Source: Phaeobacter sp. B1627
GTDB taxonomy: Bacteria > Pseudomonadota > Alphaproteobacteria > Rhodobacterales > Rhodobacteraceae
Direction of reading: 5' to 3'
DNA length: 64,000 nucleotides
NCBI RefSeq assembly: GCF_006265095.1
Contig: NZ_VCNK01000004.1
Coordinates: 1 to 64,000 of the forward strand
A model generated the notes under the pieces. That model worked only from the letters and a program-made list of their open reading frames with translations. It made no database searches and had not been told where the DNA came from. Below, piece after piece: positions 9,217-17,708 of this stretch (position 1 is its first letter; each line of letters starts with the position of its first letter). The position numbers and the translations under genes are program-made.

Positions 9217-9663
9217 ATGAACCTATTGAAATCCATAGTGGCTGCATGCGGACTGGCAGCGCTGGGCGCACCTGCCATAGCCGCCCCGCTCTGTGACGAT
9301 CTGGGATTTGCGGGCCTTCTGGCGAAATGCAATCGCGGTGAAACCATCAAATTGACGCTCGCCTCCGGTGAACCCCTGGGCCAAGATGTGGTCTTGCAGT
9401 CCGGGGCCTACTACAAGCTGGAGATCACCGCTGACGGCTCGGCCGAACTGGCGGTTGAGGGCAACGACTTCTTCCGCGCGATCTGGATGAACGAGATTGT
9501 CATCAACAAGATCGAAATTCGCCCGATGGCGATTGACTCGATCGAATTCGACAAGGCCGGCGTCGCCGAATTGTCGTTCATCGCGATCAAGCCGGGAAGT
9601 CATGAATTACGCATTCCCGGCGCTCGCGGAGACTCTCAGAAAATCACAATCAGCATTCAGTAA
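9217..9663 (+). CDS. Exported protein of unknown function in the xox/pqq locus
   Basis: 148 residues with a signal peptide cut near AIAA (residue 23) and two Cys shortly after (26 and 38). The rest is predicted to be mostly beta strands, ending in a stretch (GSHELRIPG) reminiscent of cupredoxin-like or Ig-like folds; no set of copper ligands is visible. It starts 3 bases after the upstream propeller gene and is followed by another small exported protein, so it belongs to the same operon. I do not recognise the family. Being tied to the PQQ genes suggests a periplasmic role in alcohol oxidation or metal handling. Confidence 0.75.
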   Translation: MNLLKSIVAACGLAALGAPAIAAPLCDDLGFAGLLAKCNRGETIKLTLASGEPLGQDVVLQSGAYYKLEITADGSAELAVEGNDFFRAIWMNEIVINKIEIRPMAIDSIEFDKAGVAELSFIAIKPGSHELRIPGARGDSQKITISIQ

Positions 9664-9687
9664 CTTGGAATGAAAAAGGACCCCTTC

Positions 9688-9936
9688 ATGAGAAAACTCT
9701 TTATATTGGCCGCCGTCATCACAGCACCCGGTCTGGCTTTCGCCGATGAGATCGACCCTGAAGTCGTCGCCAAAATCGAAGCTAAACTGGCGGAGATGGA
9801 ATGCCAGATGGACCCGGATGACATCGAGATGGAAGAGGGTGGCTATGAACTGGACGATGTGATCTGTAAAGGAGGGCACCAGTTCGACATCGAGTTGGAC
9901 GCTGATTTAAACGAAACCGGGCGCCGGGCAGAGTAA
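9688..9936 (+). CDS. Small, very acidic PepSY-like periplasmic protein
   Basis: 82 residues; signal peptide to about residue 19 (LAFA). In the mature 63 residues 22 are Asp or Glu, and there are two Cys (39 and 60) that could form a disulfide. The pattern of a helix (VVAKIEAKLAEM) followed by strands GGYELDDVICKGG and FDIELDAD fits a single PepSY_2-like domain. ATG at 9688 has AAAGGA 7 bases upstream; an ATG at 9670 lacks one. PepSY proteins with lanthanide binding are known in methylotrophs, so a metal-binding role next to xoxF is plausible but untested. Confidence 0.75.
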   Translation: MRKLFILAAVITAPGLAFADEIDPEVVAKIEAKLAEMECQMDPDDIEMEEGGYELDDVICKGGHQFDIELDADLNETGRRAE

Positions 9937-9964
9937 TCGCCTGGGGTCAATGCGGGGGGCGACA

Positions 9965-10924
9965 ATGAAACGAGCGGCATGGGTCTTTGCACTTGCGGTT
10001 TATGCCACGCAGGGGCTTGCCGAGGCGCCCGTCATCCGCGCGGCCGTTTTGAAAATTGGCACGGTGAACTGGGAACTTGCGACCATCACCGAGAATGGTT
10101 TCGACACCGATCACGGGTTCGCGCTGGATGTTCAGCCCTATGCTGACAACGGCGCGACCCGTATCGCGCTGGAGGGCGGTGCCGCAGATATGGCGGTGGC
10201 GGATTGGATCTGGGTGGCGCGCCAGCGCGCAGCGGGGAAGGACTATGTTTTCATCCCCTATTCCAAAGCCGTGGGGAGCCTCATCGTGCCCGAGGAGTCC
10301 TCGGTGCAGACACTCCCGGATCTGGCGGGCGGGAAGGTTGGTATTGCCGGCGGTCCGCTGGACAAAAGCTGGCTGATCCTGCGCGCTTATGCTCAGGCAG
10401 AGCATGGCGTGGATCTCAAGGCGGTGACCGAACAGGTCTTTGGAGCGCCTCCGCTGATCTATAAATCCGCGCTCAGCGGGGACTTCGCGGGGGCCATCAA
10501 CTTTTGGCATTTTCTCGCCAAAATGAAAGCTTCGGGGATGCGGGAGGTGATCTCTGTCGAGACCGCAGCGACTGCCTTGGGGCTGAACCCTGATACACCG
10601 CTTCTGGGCTATGTGATGAAGGAGAGCTTTCTCGCAGAGCATCCGGGGCTTGCTCAGGCCTTTTACGAGGCCAGCCAAGATGCCAAATCCCTGCTGGCAG
10701 ACTCTGACAGTGCCTGGGAAGCCATTCGGCCGCGGATGAACGCAAATTCAGAGGCTCAGTTCACGGAGCTGAAGACTGACTGGATAAAGGGGATCCCCAT
10801 GCGCGGTCCGGTCGACCTTGATGGGGCAAACAAAATGTTGGCTCTGATGAATGAGCTGGGTGGTGAGGAACTGGTAGGGCAGGCCTCTTCGATACCAGAT
10901 GGCTTGTTCGCAGACGTCAAGTAA
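9965..10924 (+). CDS. NitT/TauT-type ABC importer, substrate-binding protein
   Basis: 319-residue exported protein of the SsuA/THI5-like binding family: signal peptide to about residue 20, the motif ADMAVADWIWVARQRA typical of aliphatic-sulfonate/nitrate/pyrimidine-precursor binding proteins, then DLAGGKVGIAGGPLDKSW in the hinge region. Unlike classic members it has an IRAAVLKIGTVNWE start to the mature protein. It is followed by its permease and ATPase with short spacing. The substrate cannot be read from sequence; its place between xox accessory genes and pqqA points to a compound or ion linked to PQQ enzymes. Confidence 0.83.
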   Translation: MKRAAWVFALAVYATQGLAEAPVIRAAVLKIGTVNWELATITENGFDTDHGFALDVQPYADNGATRIALEGGAADMAVADWIWVARQRAAGKDYVFIPYSKAVGSLIVPEESSVQTLPDLAGGKVGIAGGPLDKSWLILRAYAQAEHGVDLKAVTEQVFGAPPLIYKSALSGDFAGAINFWHFLAKMKASGMREVISVETAATALGLNPDTPLLGYVMKESFLAEHPGLAQAFYEASQDAKSLLADSDSAWEAIRPRMNANSEAQFTELKTDWIKGIPMRGPVDLDGANKMLALMNELGGEELVGQASSIPDGLFADVK

Positions 10925-10939
10925 GCGGAGCAAACGCCT

Positions 10940-11692
10940 TTGCTGGATCTCTCCCGCCTGACGCCGCTGGTCTCCATTGCCGGTTTTTTCGGGGTGTGGA
11001 TTCTGGCGGCGGCTTTTTCTGACGATCCTCAAATCCTGCCACAACCATGGCTCCTGCTGGATCCTTTGCGACAGGAACTGGCCTCGGGCGAACTACTGTT
11101 CCATCTTGGTGCGACGGTGCGGCGGGTTCTCTGGGCGTTTTGCCTGGCCATGTCAATGGGGCTGGCGCTGGGCCTGATGATGGGGCGTCAGCGGTGGCTG
11201 AACCGGTTGTTGGACCCGTGGCTGGTGATCTTTCTCAACCTGCCGGCTCTGGTTTTGATTGTATTGTGCTATCTTTGGATCGGCCTGAACGAAACTGCGG
11301 CTATTGTAGCGGTTACGCTGAATAAAATCCCCAACGTTGCGACCGTGATCCGCGAGGGCGCCCGCGCACTGGATCCGCAACTGACAGCAATGGCTCAGGT
11401 CTATCGCATGTCTCCTGTCCGCCGTTTGCGCCATGTGATCCTGCCCCAGCTCGCCCCCTTCATCACCGCCTCGGCGCGATCCGGTATTGCCGTGATCTGG
11501 AAAATCGTCCTGGTGGTGGAGTTCCTCGGGCGCTCGTCGGGCGTGGGCTTTCAGATCCACCTGTATTTCCAGCTCTTCGATGTGGCGATGGTCCTGGTGT
11601 ATGCCCTCAGCTTCATCTGCATCATGCTTCTGGTGGAGTGGCTTTTGCTGCAACCTCTGGAGCGGCACTCCCAGCGCTGGCGCAGCGCATGA
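10940..11692 (+). CDS. NitT/TauT-type ABC importer, permease
   Basis: Inner-membrane permease of 250 residues with about six transmembrane segments and the EAA loop at about residues 150-175 (VYRMSPVRRLRHVILPQLAP), which couples to the ATPase. TTG is the predicted start, with GCGGAG about 10 bases upstream. The stop overlaps the ATPase start (ATGA). Belongs with the binding protein at 9965 and the ATPase at 11689. Confidence 0.87.
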   Translation: MLDLSRLTPLVSIAGFFGVWILAAAFSDDPQILPQPWLLLDPLRQELASGELLFHLGATVRRVLWAFCLAMSMGLALGLMMGRQRWLNRLLDPWLVIFLNLPALVLIVLCYLWIGLNETAAIVAVTLNKIPNVATVIREGARALDPQLTAMAQVYRMSPVRRLRHVILPQLAPFITASARSGIAVIWKIVLVVEFLGRSSGVGFQIHLYFQLFDVAMVLVYALSFICIMLLVEWLLLQPLERHSQRWRSA

Positions 11693-12282
11693 TCCACATC
11701 TGCATCACCTCGAAGAGCTTTGACGGCAAGGAGATCCTGCGCAATATCCGGTTCGAGATTGCCGCCGGAGAAACGGTTGCCCTTTTGGGGCCTTCAGGGA
11801 TTGGCAAAAGCACCGTGCTGCGGATCGTCGCGGGCCTCGACCCGGAGTATGTGGGGCACATCATTCGCCCCGAGGCGATTTCCTACATATTTCAAGAGCC
11901 GACACTGCTGCCCTGGCGAAATGCGCTCGACAATCTTCGGCTGGTGCATTCCGGTGTAAGCAGAGAAAGGGCCCGGCAGATGCTGGAGCGGGTTGGCCTG
12001 GGCGGCAAGGCCTCGGCCTTTCCAACGCAGCTCTCTCTCGGACAGCAACGCCGTCTGGCTTTGGCGCGCGCTTTTGTTGTGCCGTGCGAATTACTGATTA
12101 TGGATGAACCGTTCACGTCACTCGATGCCGCTTGGGTTGATGACATGATGGGGTTGACACGTGACCTGATCTCCGAGACCCGTCCCGCGACGCTGATGGT
12201 CACGCACGCACGGCAGGAGGCGGATGTTCTGGCCGATCGCTTGCTGGAGTTGTCTGGAACCCCCGCGACCCTCGAAGCCTGA
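11689..12282 (+). CDS. NitT/TauT-type ABC importer, ATPase
   Basis: 197-residue ABC ATPase, short for the family (usually 240-270). Walker A GPSGIGKST, Q-loop in FQEPTLLPW, signature LSLGQQ, Walker B LLIMDEP and a switch His in VTHA are all present, so it should be active. The signature has L-S-L-G-Q rather than L-S-G-G-Q, which is common in this subfamily. The shortness lies at the C-terminus after the switch region. The ATG overlaps the permease stop. Confidence 0.87.
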   Translation: MIHICITSKSFDGKEILRNIRFEIAAGETVALLGPSGIGKSTVLRIVAGLDPEYVGHIIRPEAISYIFQEPTLLPWRNALDNLRLVHSGVSRERARQMLERVGLGGKASAFPTQLSLGQQRRLALARAFVVPCELLIMDEPFTSLDAAWVDDMMGLTRDLISETRPATLMVTHARQEADVLADRLLELSGTPATLEA

Positions 12283-12546
12283 CCACCGGCCCTTCGGAAG
12301 AGAGGCCCGTGGTACGATGTCATCTCTTGCCTGCGCCGGGGCGCGGTGGATTTGTGGCATGCGAACCTGGTCGTTCCCCCATCGGACCGGTGGAAACTTC
12401 TGTCCCTGTCTGCAGCTTGGCTGCCTCATTGATCCTGTGTTTCCGCCCGCCAATACAGTCCTCCATGGGGAGCTCTTAGAAATTAAGTTTCGTGTCAGAG
12501 TGTCCGTTGTGGCAGCATCCCTACACCAGTGTTGGAGGAGACAAAC
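12283..12546 (+). promoter_or_regulatory. pqqA upstream region
   Basis: 264 bases between the ABC ATPase and pqqA with no convincing gene. pqqA is usually transcribed strongly from its own promoter, so that promoter should lie here, but I could not fix -35 and -10 boxes. A good Shine-Dalgarno (GGAGGAG, 12534-12540) precedes pqqA. Confidence 0.4.
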
Positions 12547-12642
12547 ATGGCTTGGAATAAACCAAAGATTCGCGAAATTGAATGTGGCATGGAAATCAAC
12601 ATGTATGGTCCCGACGCGGACGATCATGGCGTGCTGTTCTGA
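12547..12642 (+). CDS. pqqA: PQQ precursor peptide PqqA
   Basis: 31-residue ribosomal peptide from which PQQ is made. The conserved Glu16 and Tyr20 in the EINMY motif are the two residues fused by PqqE and later cut out. The start MAWNKPKIRE and the acidic tail ending GVLF match PqqA of related alphaproteobacteria. Too short for ordinary gene calling; identified by translating the 96 bases after a strong Shine-Dalgarno, 47 bases before pqqB. Confidence 0.96.
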   Translation: MAWNKPKIREIECGMEINMYGPDADDHGVLF

Positions 12643-12689
12643 ACCGCGCGTGGTGAAGAAGTGAAACAACTGATGCGCGGGTTTGAGCG

Positions 12690-13586
12690 ATGACGATCCG
12701 CGCACATGTTCTTGGCGCCGCCGCCGGTGGCGGGTTGCCACAGTGGAATTGCGGTTGCGAGAACTGCAATCTGGCCCGCACAGGGCATATTCCGGCACAG
12801 ACACAATCGTCGCTGGCAGTTTCTGCCGATGGCCATAATTGGGCTGTGCTGAACGCCTCGCCGGATATACGGACGCAACTGGCGGCAGCGCCCGCGCTGC
12901 ACCCGACCGGGTTGCGCGATATGCCCATTTCCTCTGTTTTGGTGACGAATGGTGATATCGACCATATCGCCGGACTGTTGACGCTGCGGGAAATGCAGAG
13001 GTTTGATCTTTTTGCGACCTCTGAAATCCATTCGGTCCTTCAGCAAAACCCGATATTTGATGCTTTGCGCCAAGGGGTTGTTGAGCGGTGTCAAATCGCA
13101 CTCGATACTTCGTTTGAGCTGGCTTGCGGACTCACGGCGACCCTTTTTGCAGTGCCCGGCAAAGTTCCGTTGTTCATGGAAGGTGATGAGGTCCAGACCG
13201 ATCTCATGGGAGAGCAGACAGTCGGCGTGGAGCTGACGGCGGGCGCAAGCCGTGTCTACTATATTCCCGGCTGCGCACAGTTGACTGACGGTTTGCGCGC
13301 ACGATTGCAGGGCGCCACAGCTCTGTTCTTTGATGGCACGCTCTGGCGGGATGACGAAATGGTCGTCGCGGGTCTCGGTCACAAAACCGGCAAACGCATG
13401 GGGCATATGTCGATGTCCGGCGCCGACGGGTCTATGGCCGCGTTTGATGGTCTTGATGTGGGGCGCAAAATCTACGTTCACATGAACAACACCAATCCCG
13501 TTCTGCGGCCCGGCTCTGCCGAGAAAATCGAGGCCGAAGCGGCAGGCTGGACCATTGGGCAAGATGGGATGGAGATCACCCTATGA
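12690..13586 (+). CDS. pqqB: PQQ biosynthesis protein PqqB
   Basis: 298-residue cytoplasmic protein with a metallo-beta-lactamase fold. The opening HVLGAAAGGGLPQWNCGC, with Cys residues of a zinc site in NCGCENC, and the later NGDIDHIAGL are family hallmarks. PqqB acts as a hydroxylase on the cross-linked Glu-Tyr unit in current models of the pathway. Length is as expected. It overlaps pqqC by 4 bases (ATGA). Confidence 0.96.
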   Translation: MTIRAHVLGAAAGGGLPQWNCGCENCNLARTGHIPAQTQSSLAVSADGHNWAVLNASPDIRTQLAAAPALHPTGLRDMPISSVLVTNGDIDHIAGLLTLREMQRFDLFATSEIHSVLQQNPIFDALRQGVVERCQIALDTSFELACGLTATLFAVPGKVPLFMEGDEVQTDLMGEQTVGVELTAGASRVYYIPGCAQLTDGLRARLQGATALFFDGTLWRDDEMVVAGLGHKTGKRMGHMSMSGADGSMAAFDGLDVGRKIYVHMNNTNPVLRPGSAEKIEAEAAGWTIGQDGMEITL

Positions 13587-14335
13587 CTGCAACCCGCACG
13601 GAATTCGAGGCGCGTCTGCGTCAGATCGGGGCAGAGCGCTATCACGACCTGCATCCCTTTCATGACCTGCTGCATGGCGGTGGCTGCAACTCGGAGCAGG
13701 TGCGGGCCTGGGTTATCAACCGATACTACTATCAACATTCGATCCCGATGAAGGATGCGGCTTTCATGAGCCGAGTAGAGAGCCCGGCACTGCGCCGCGC
13801 CTGGCGCAGTCGCATCGAAGATCACGATGGCTCGGATGGGAATGAAGGAGGCATACGGCGCTGGCTTCGTCTCGCCGAAGCGGTCGGGCTAGACCCGGAT
13901 TATGTGGCCTCCTGCGAGGGCGTTCTGCCCGCCACCCGTTTTGCAGTGGATGCCTATGTTCGCTACGTGCGCGAGAAAACCCTGCTTGAGGCGGTGGCGG
14001 CCTCGCTGACAGAGCTCTTTGCACCCAAGATCCACGCCAATCGGATAGAGGGTCTGCTGAAGAACTATTCCTTCGCGGATGCCAGCTCTCTGTCCTACTT
14101 CAGCAACCGTTTGAAAGAGGCGCCGAAGGATGTCGCCTTTGGTCTCGCCTGGGTGCTGGATCATGCGGATACGGCTGAAAAACAGGAGGCTGCCGCCAAG
14201 GCACTGATATTCAAAACGGATGTTCTCTGGTCACAGTTGGACGCGCTTTGGGCGGCCTATGTGACCCCGGGGCGCATTCCACCGGGGGCATGGAAACCGC
14301 ACGAGGGTCTTCTTTGCGCCCAGAAGGTCTCCTGA
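13583..14335 (+). CDS. pqqC: PQQ synthase PqqC
   Basis: 250-residue cofactor-free oxidase that closes the last ring and performs the final eight-electron oxidation to PQQ. All-helical haem-oxygenase-like fold, with family motifs YHDLHPFHDLLHGG, NRYYYQHSIPMKDAA and the HADTAEKQEAA helix near the end. Length is typical. Overlaps pqqB and pqqD by 4 and 1 bases, so translation is coupled. Confidence 0.97.
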   Translation: MTATRTEFEARLRQIGAERYHDLHPFHDLLHGGGCNSEQVRAWVINRYYYQHSIPMKDAAFMSRVESPALRRAWRSRIEDHDGSDGNEGGIRRWLRLAEAVGLDPDYVASCEGVLPATRFAVDAYVRYVREKTLLEAVAASLTELFAPKIHANRIEGLLKNYSFADASSLSYFSNRLKEAPKDVAFGLAWVLDHADTAEKQEAAAKALIFKTDVLWSQLDALWAAYVTPGRIPPGAWKPHEGLLCAQKVS

Positions 14336-14610
14336 TGGAAGCCGCCGACATTCCCGCTCTGCCGCGCGGTGTCAGGCTGCATTATGACAAGATCCGCCAG
14401 GCCTGGGTGCTGTTGGCACCGGAACGGGCGGTCATGTTGGATCAGATTGGTCATGCGGTTTTATCTGAAGTCGACGGCGCGCGCAGTTTCGGTCAAATTA
14501 CGGCCGCTCTGGCCAAGAAGTACAACGCGCCGGTGGAACAGATTGCCGAGGATAGCGCTGGTTTTCTGGGCGCGTTGCGCAATCGGCGGTTTCTGGATCT
14601 GAGGTCATGA
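14335..14610 (+). CDS. pqqD: PqqD, peptide chaperone
   Basis: 91-residue winged-helix-like RiPP recognition element that binds PqqA and presents it to PqqE. Motifs PRGVRLHYDKIRQAWVLLAPE and the C-terminal FLGALRNRRFL are typical. ATG at 14335 overlaps the pqqC stop; a longer frame from 14248 lies within pqqC. Overlaps pqqE by 4 bases. Confidence 0.95.
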   Translation: MEAADIPALPRGVRLHYDKIRQAWVLLAPERAVMLDQIGHAVLSEVDGARSFGQITAALAKKYNAPVEQIAEDSAGFLGALRNRRFLDLRS

Positions 14611-15710
14611 CGGCCCCACGACCCCAGCCTCCGATCGCGATGTTGGCAGAGTTGACCCACCGCTGTCCCTTGTCTTGCCCATATTGTTCAAACCCGCTTG
14701 AACTGGCGCGGCAGGATCAGGAACTGGACACGGATACCTGGGTGCGGGTGTTTGACGAAGCGGCCAAGCTTGGCGTTTTGCAACTGCATCTGTCTGGGGG
14801 AGAACCCGCCTCTCGCCGGGATCTGGTCGAGTTGGTGGCCGCAGCCCGTCAGGCGGGGCTTTATACCAATCTCATCACGTCGGGCATCGGGTTGACGCAG
14901 AAACGGTTGCAGGCGCTGGATGAGGCCGGACTGGATCACATTCAGCTTTCGCTCCAGGGCACCAATGCCGAGATGGCGGATGAAATTGGCGGCTATCGCG
15001 GCGGTTTTGCCCGCAAGATGCAGGTCGCGCAATGGATCGGCGAGATCGGTTTCCCGTTGACGCTCAATGCAGTGCTGCACCGGCGCAATCTGCACCAATT
15101 GCCGCGCGCACTGGAGATGGCGCTGGAAATGGGCGCGCGCCGGATCGAGGTCGCCACCGTTCAATTCCACGGTTGGGCGCTGAAGAACCGTGCCGCCTTG
15201 ATGCCCAGCCGTGAACAGGCCCGCGACGCCACGCGAACGGTCGCAGAGGCCCGACTGCGGTTGAAGGGGCAACTGGTCATCGATTACGTGCCGGCGGATT
15301 ACCACGAAGACTATCCCAAACGCTGTATGGGGGGCTGGGGAACCAGCGGCCTGAACATCACCCCCGAAGGGCGGGTGCTTCCCTGTCACGCAGCGGAGAG
15401 TATTCCCCATCTCGAATTCGAGACCGTCCGCCGGGCCTCATTGGACGACATCTGGTATGAAAGTGCGGCCTTCAACGCCTATCGGGGCACGGATTGGATG
15501 GCTGAACCCTGCGTCAGTTGCGAGCGCAAGACGATCGATTTCGGCGGGTGCCGGTGTCAGGCTCTGGCCCTTGCCGGAGATGCGAATGCAACCGATCCTG
15601 TGTGTATCAAGTCCCCTCACCACAAATTCCTGCAGGCCGCAGCAGAGGACTTTGCCGCGTCCACAGACGACACATTGACCTACCGGCAGTTGGTCAAAGC
15701 CCCAGTTTAA
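14607..15710 (+). CDS. pqqE: Radical SAM enzyme PqqE
   Basis: 367-residue radical SAM/SPASM enzyme that makes the carbon-carbon bond between Glu and Tyr of PqqA. The SAM iron-sulfur Cys are 20, 24 and 27 (CPLSCPYC). The C-terminal SPASM Cys are visible in LPCHAAE, EPCVSCERK, GGCRCQ and DPVCIK. Last pqq gene; no pqqF/pqqG protease follows in this window. A 15-base piece of its Cys codons (15507-15521) recurs 280 bases further on. Confidence 0.97.
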   Translation: MTAPRPQPPIAMLAELTHRCPLSCPYCSNPLELARQDQELDTDTWVRVFDEAAKLGVLQLHLSGGEPASRRDLVELVAAARQAGLYTNLITSGIGLTQKRLQALDEAGLDHIQLSLQGTNAEMADEIGGYRGGFARKMQVAQWIGEIGFPLTLNAVLHRRNLHQLPRALEMALEMGARRIEVATVQFHGWALKNRAALMPSREQARDATRTVAEARLRLKGQLVIDYVPADYHEDYPKRCMGGWGTSGLNITPEGRVLPCHAAESIPHLEFETVRRASLDDIWYESAAFNAYRGTDWMAEPCVSCERKTIDFGGCRCQALALAGDANATDPVCIKSPHHKFLQAAAEDFAASTDDTLTYRQLVKAPV

Positions 15711-15840
15711 GCGGGGTGCCGCGTTGAAAGCCGCCGAACGAACGTCGCGCGCATCGGTGAAGTTCACGTTTCGCATCATGGAGGTGCCCTGCGTCAGTTG
15801 CCCGGGATTGGATACGGCGCAGAGGGGGCGCGACGACCGG

Positions 15841-17037
15841 CTATTGGCCCCGAAGGATGGAGCGTGTGAATTTTCCCAGGTCAGGTCGCGTGTGTCCCTG
15901 TGAAAACAGGCTGCGGTCGAGCTCGGACAATGCCTGAATTTGACCTTCCTGCGCCCCGTCGCGTCGCATCAGAGCGACCGCTGCGCGCCGTACTTGCGAT
16001 GCATCGTTCTGTCGTGCTCCGCTTCGCATCCTGCGCGCCAATGGATCGAACATCCACGCGAGGCCTGCCCGCTTCAGGCCAAAGCTGCGGCGGCCTCGCA
16101 AAAGCGCCAGAAGGCTGACGAAAAAAAGTGTCGCGGCCATGGCAAAGAGGGGAATGCCGGGCAATTCGGCCCGCTTTGTGACCGCCTCAGTCTGCGGTTT
16201 TTCAGCTGTACCGGATTGGCTGAAGGCTACTCTTTGCGGGGTAATCCGCGCGGTCATGAACCGTCTGTTGGTGGTGTCATAATAGGGAATTTCCAGAGGC
16301 TCCAGGATCGCTGAGACGCCATTGGTCGGGCGAATGGTCCACCGCCAATAGGCATAGGTCACAGGGCCTGCCGGTGTCCGCTCCACCATACGTTTTTCGG
16401 GATGGGCAAAGATCATCGCCGAAGGGGAAGACAGCTCTGGCATGGGCGGGATCATCTCTGGCGTGGCGCCCAATGCCTCGATCCGCAGGACCCGCAGAAC
16501 GCCCGCGCCGGGATCCAGCTGGTCGGGGGCATTGGACCAATCATCCGCGATCCGCAGCTGCAGAACCGGCAACCACCAATCATCTGCGACCTCATCGGGA
16601 ATGGGCGCGACTTCGAGAGACAAAGGAGCCGAGCGGATCTGATGGTCGAACCAGTCGTCGTTGTCATCCGTGAGGGTCAGATTATGGGTATAACTGCCGA
16701 TTGTCTGTCGCCCGGCCTCTGTGGGGAAGAGCGCCATACGGCGTTCGAAGATCTTGACGTGACGGCCGTCTTCGCGGTCCTCCCGCCAGCTGTCGGGGCC
16801 AAGCTGGCTCCAGTTGAACCCGGGCAAGTCGGGTTGCACCAAATGCTCGCGGGTGATGTGTCGTTGATAGGTGCCCCGGATCGTGATCATGACCATTTCG
16901 CCCACAAAGGGGATCTGCTCGGGATCATCGCGGACGATCGTCAGCTTCAGCTCATCGGGGAGGACCTCTGGGGTTTGGGCGAGCGCCTGTGCACCGCCGC
17001 TGAGCCATAGGACAAGAAAAATCAGTAGTGACTTCAC
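15841..17037 (-). CDS. BatD/MxaA-like membrane-anchored protein
   Basis: 398 residues: signal peptide to about 20, a periplasmic beta-rich region with an acidic run (TDDNDDWFDH), one transmembrane helix at about 295-316 and a basic cytoplasmic tail. This plan matches BatD and MxaA-type proteins that go with MoxR ATPases. It is the last of seven overlapping genes. In mxa operons such a protein is needed to activate methanol dehydrogenase; here the target is inferred to be XoxF. Confidence 0.7.
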   Translation of the reverse strand: MKSLLIFLVLWLSGGAQALAQTPEVLPDELKLTIVRDDPEQIPFVGEMVMITIRGTYQRHITREHLVQPDLPGFNWSQLGPDSWREDREDGRHVKIFERRMALFPTEAGRQTIGSYTHNLTLTDDNDDWFDHQIRSAPLSLEVAPIPDEVADDWWLPVLQLRIADDWSNAPDQLDPGAGVLRVLRIEALGATPEMIPPMPELSSPSAMIFAHPEKRMVERTPAGPVTYAYWRWTIRPTNGVSAILEPLEIPYYDTTNRRFMTARITPQRVAFSQSGTAEKPQTEAVTKRAELPGIPLFAMAATLFFVSLLALLRGRRSFGLKRAGLAWMFDPLARRMRSGARQNDASQVRRAAVALMRRDGAQEGQIQALSELDRSLFSQGHTRPDLGKFTRSILRGQ

Positions 17038-17708
17038 ATCGGATCCTCCGCGACAGGTGGGCTGAGGCCAAGCTTTTTGCGCCGCTTGTGTTCGGCGAGA
17101 ATGCGAGCTTTCAGATAGGAGCCGGGAACATCAGGGAGTTGCGCCAGCCACCGGTCGTCAGCGCGCATGAACAGATCGTCAAACACGCGGCGAACACCTT
17201 GATTGCCGTGGCTTTCCATTTCGGCAAGGCCCAGCATGGTGTTAGTATTTGTGACCGCGTCACCGGTTCCGGCCGCGCGGGCATTGCCTCTTCCGGTCTC
17301 CGCTTCGGTCGATGTGTCTCCTTGCCGCTTTTCAAACAGCGCAAGCGCATCTGGATCGACCTGCAGACCGGCATAAAAGGCCGCAACAGCGTCGAAATTT
17401 TCCTGCGCATGGGGAATCCAGTCGGCAATCGCACGGTCATAGGATTCCAGGGCGGCGGCATATTGACCTTTCTGTACATAGGCGTTCCCGAGGTTGTAGG
17501 TCTGAGCACTCTCGGCAAAGCTGTCGATTGCAGCGTCCATATGTCCCGCCCGGTACTGTGCCACGCCGCGCCATGCCGGATCCGAAAACAACCCCACGGC
17601 GAGGGTTGGCCGCCCCAGTGCCAGTGCGATCCGTCCCAGAGGCGACAGCCCGTCCAGCAGGACAGACAGACCAAGCAAAAAAATCGCACATATGCCGAGA
17701 CGCTTCAT
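17034..17708 (-). CDS. TPR protein, MxaK-like
   Basis: 224 residues with an N-terminal membrane anchor and a pair of tetratricopeptide-like repeats near residues 50-105 (YRAGHMDAAIDSFAES; YNLGNAYVQKGQYAAALESY). The size and place between a von Willebrand A gene and the BatD-like gene fit BatC/BatE or MxaK. It overlaps both neighbours by 4 bases. Likely a periplasm-facing adaptor in the MoxR-vWA assembly; no direct evidence in the sequence for a target. Confidence 0.7.
   Translation of the reverse strand: MKRLGICAIFLLGLSVLLDGLSPLGRIALALGRPTLAVGLFSDPAWRGVAQYRAGHMDAAIDSFAESAQTYNLGNAYVQKGQYAAALESYDRAIADWIPHAQENFDAVAAFYAGLQVDPDALALFEKRQGDTSTEAETGRGNARAAGTGDAVTNTNTMLGLAEMESHGNQGVRRVFDDLFMRADDRWLAQLPDVPGSYLKARILAEHKRRKKLGLSPPVAEDPM

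Noticed and set aside
9898-9933. EF-hand in the last 12 residues of the acidic protein
   Set aside because: Acidic spacing is similar, but the Gly at position 6 and the hydrophobic residue at position 8 are missing, and the same stretch fits the end of a PepSY domain.
15778-15903. Short + frame (41 residues) starting MEVPCVSC
   Set aside because: It overlaps the - gene and has no family or Shine-Dalgarno; kept only as a finding about the repeated 15 bases.
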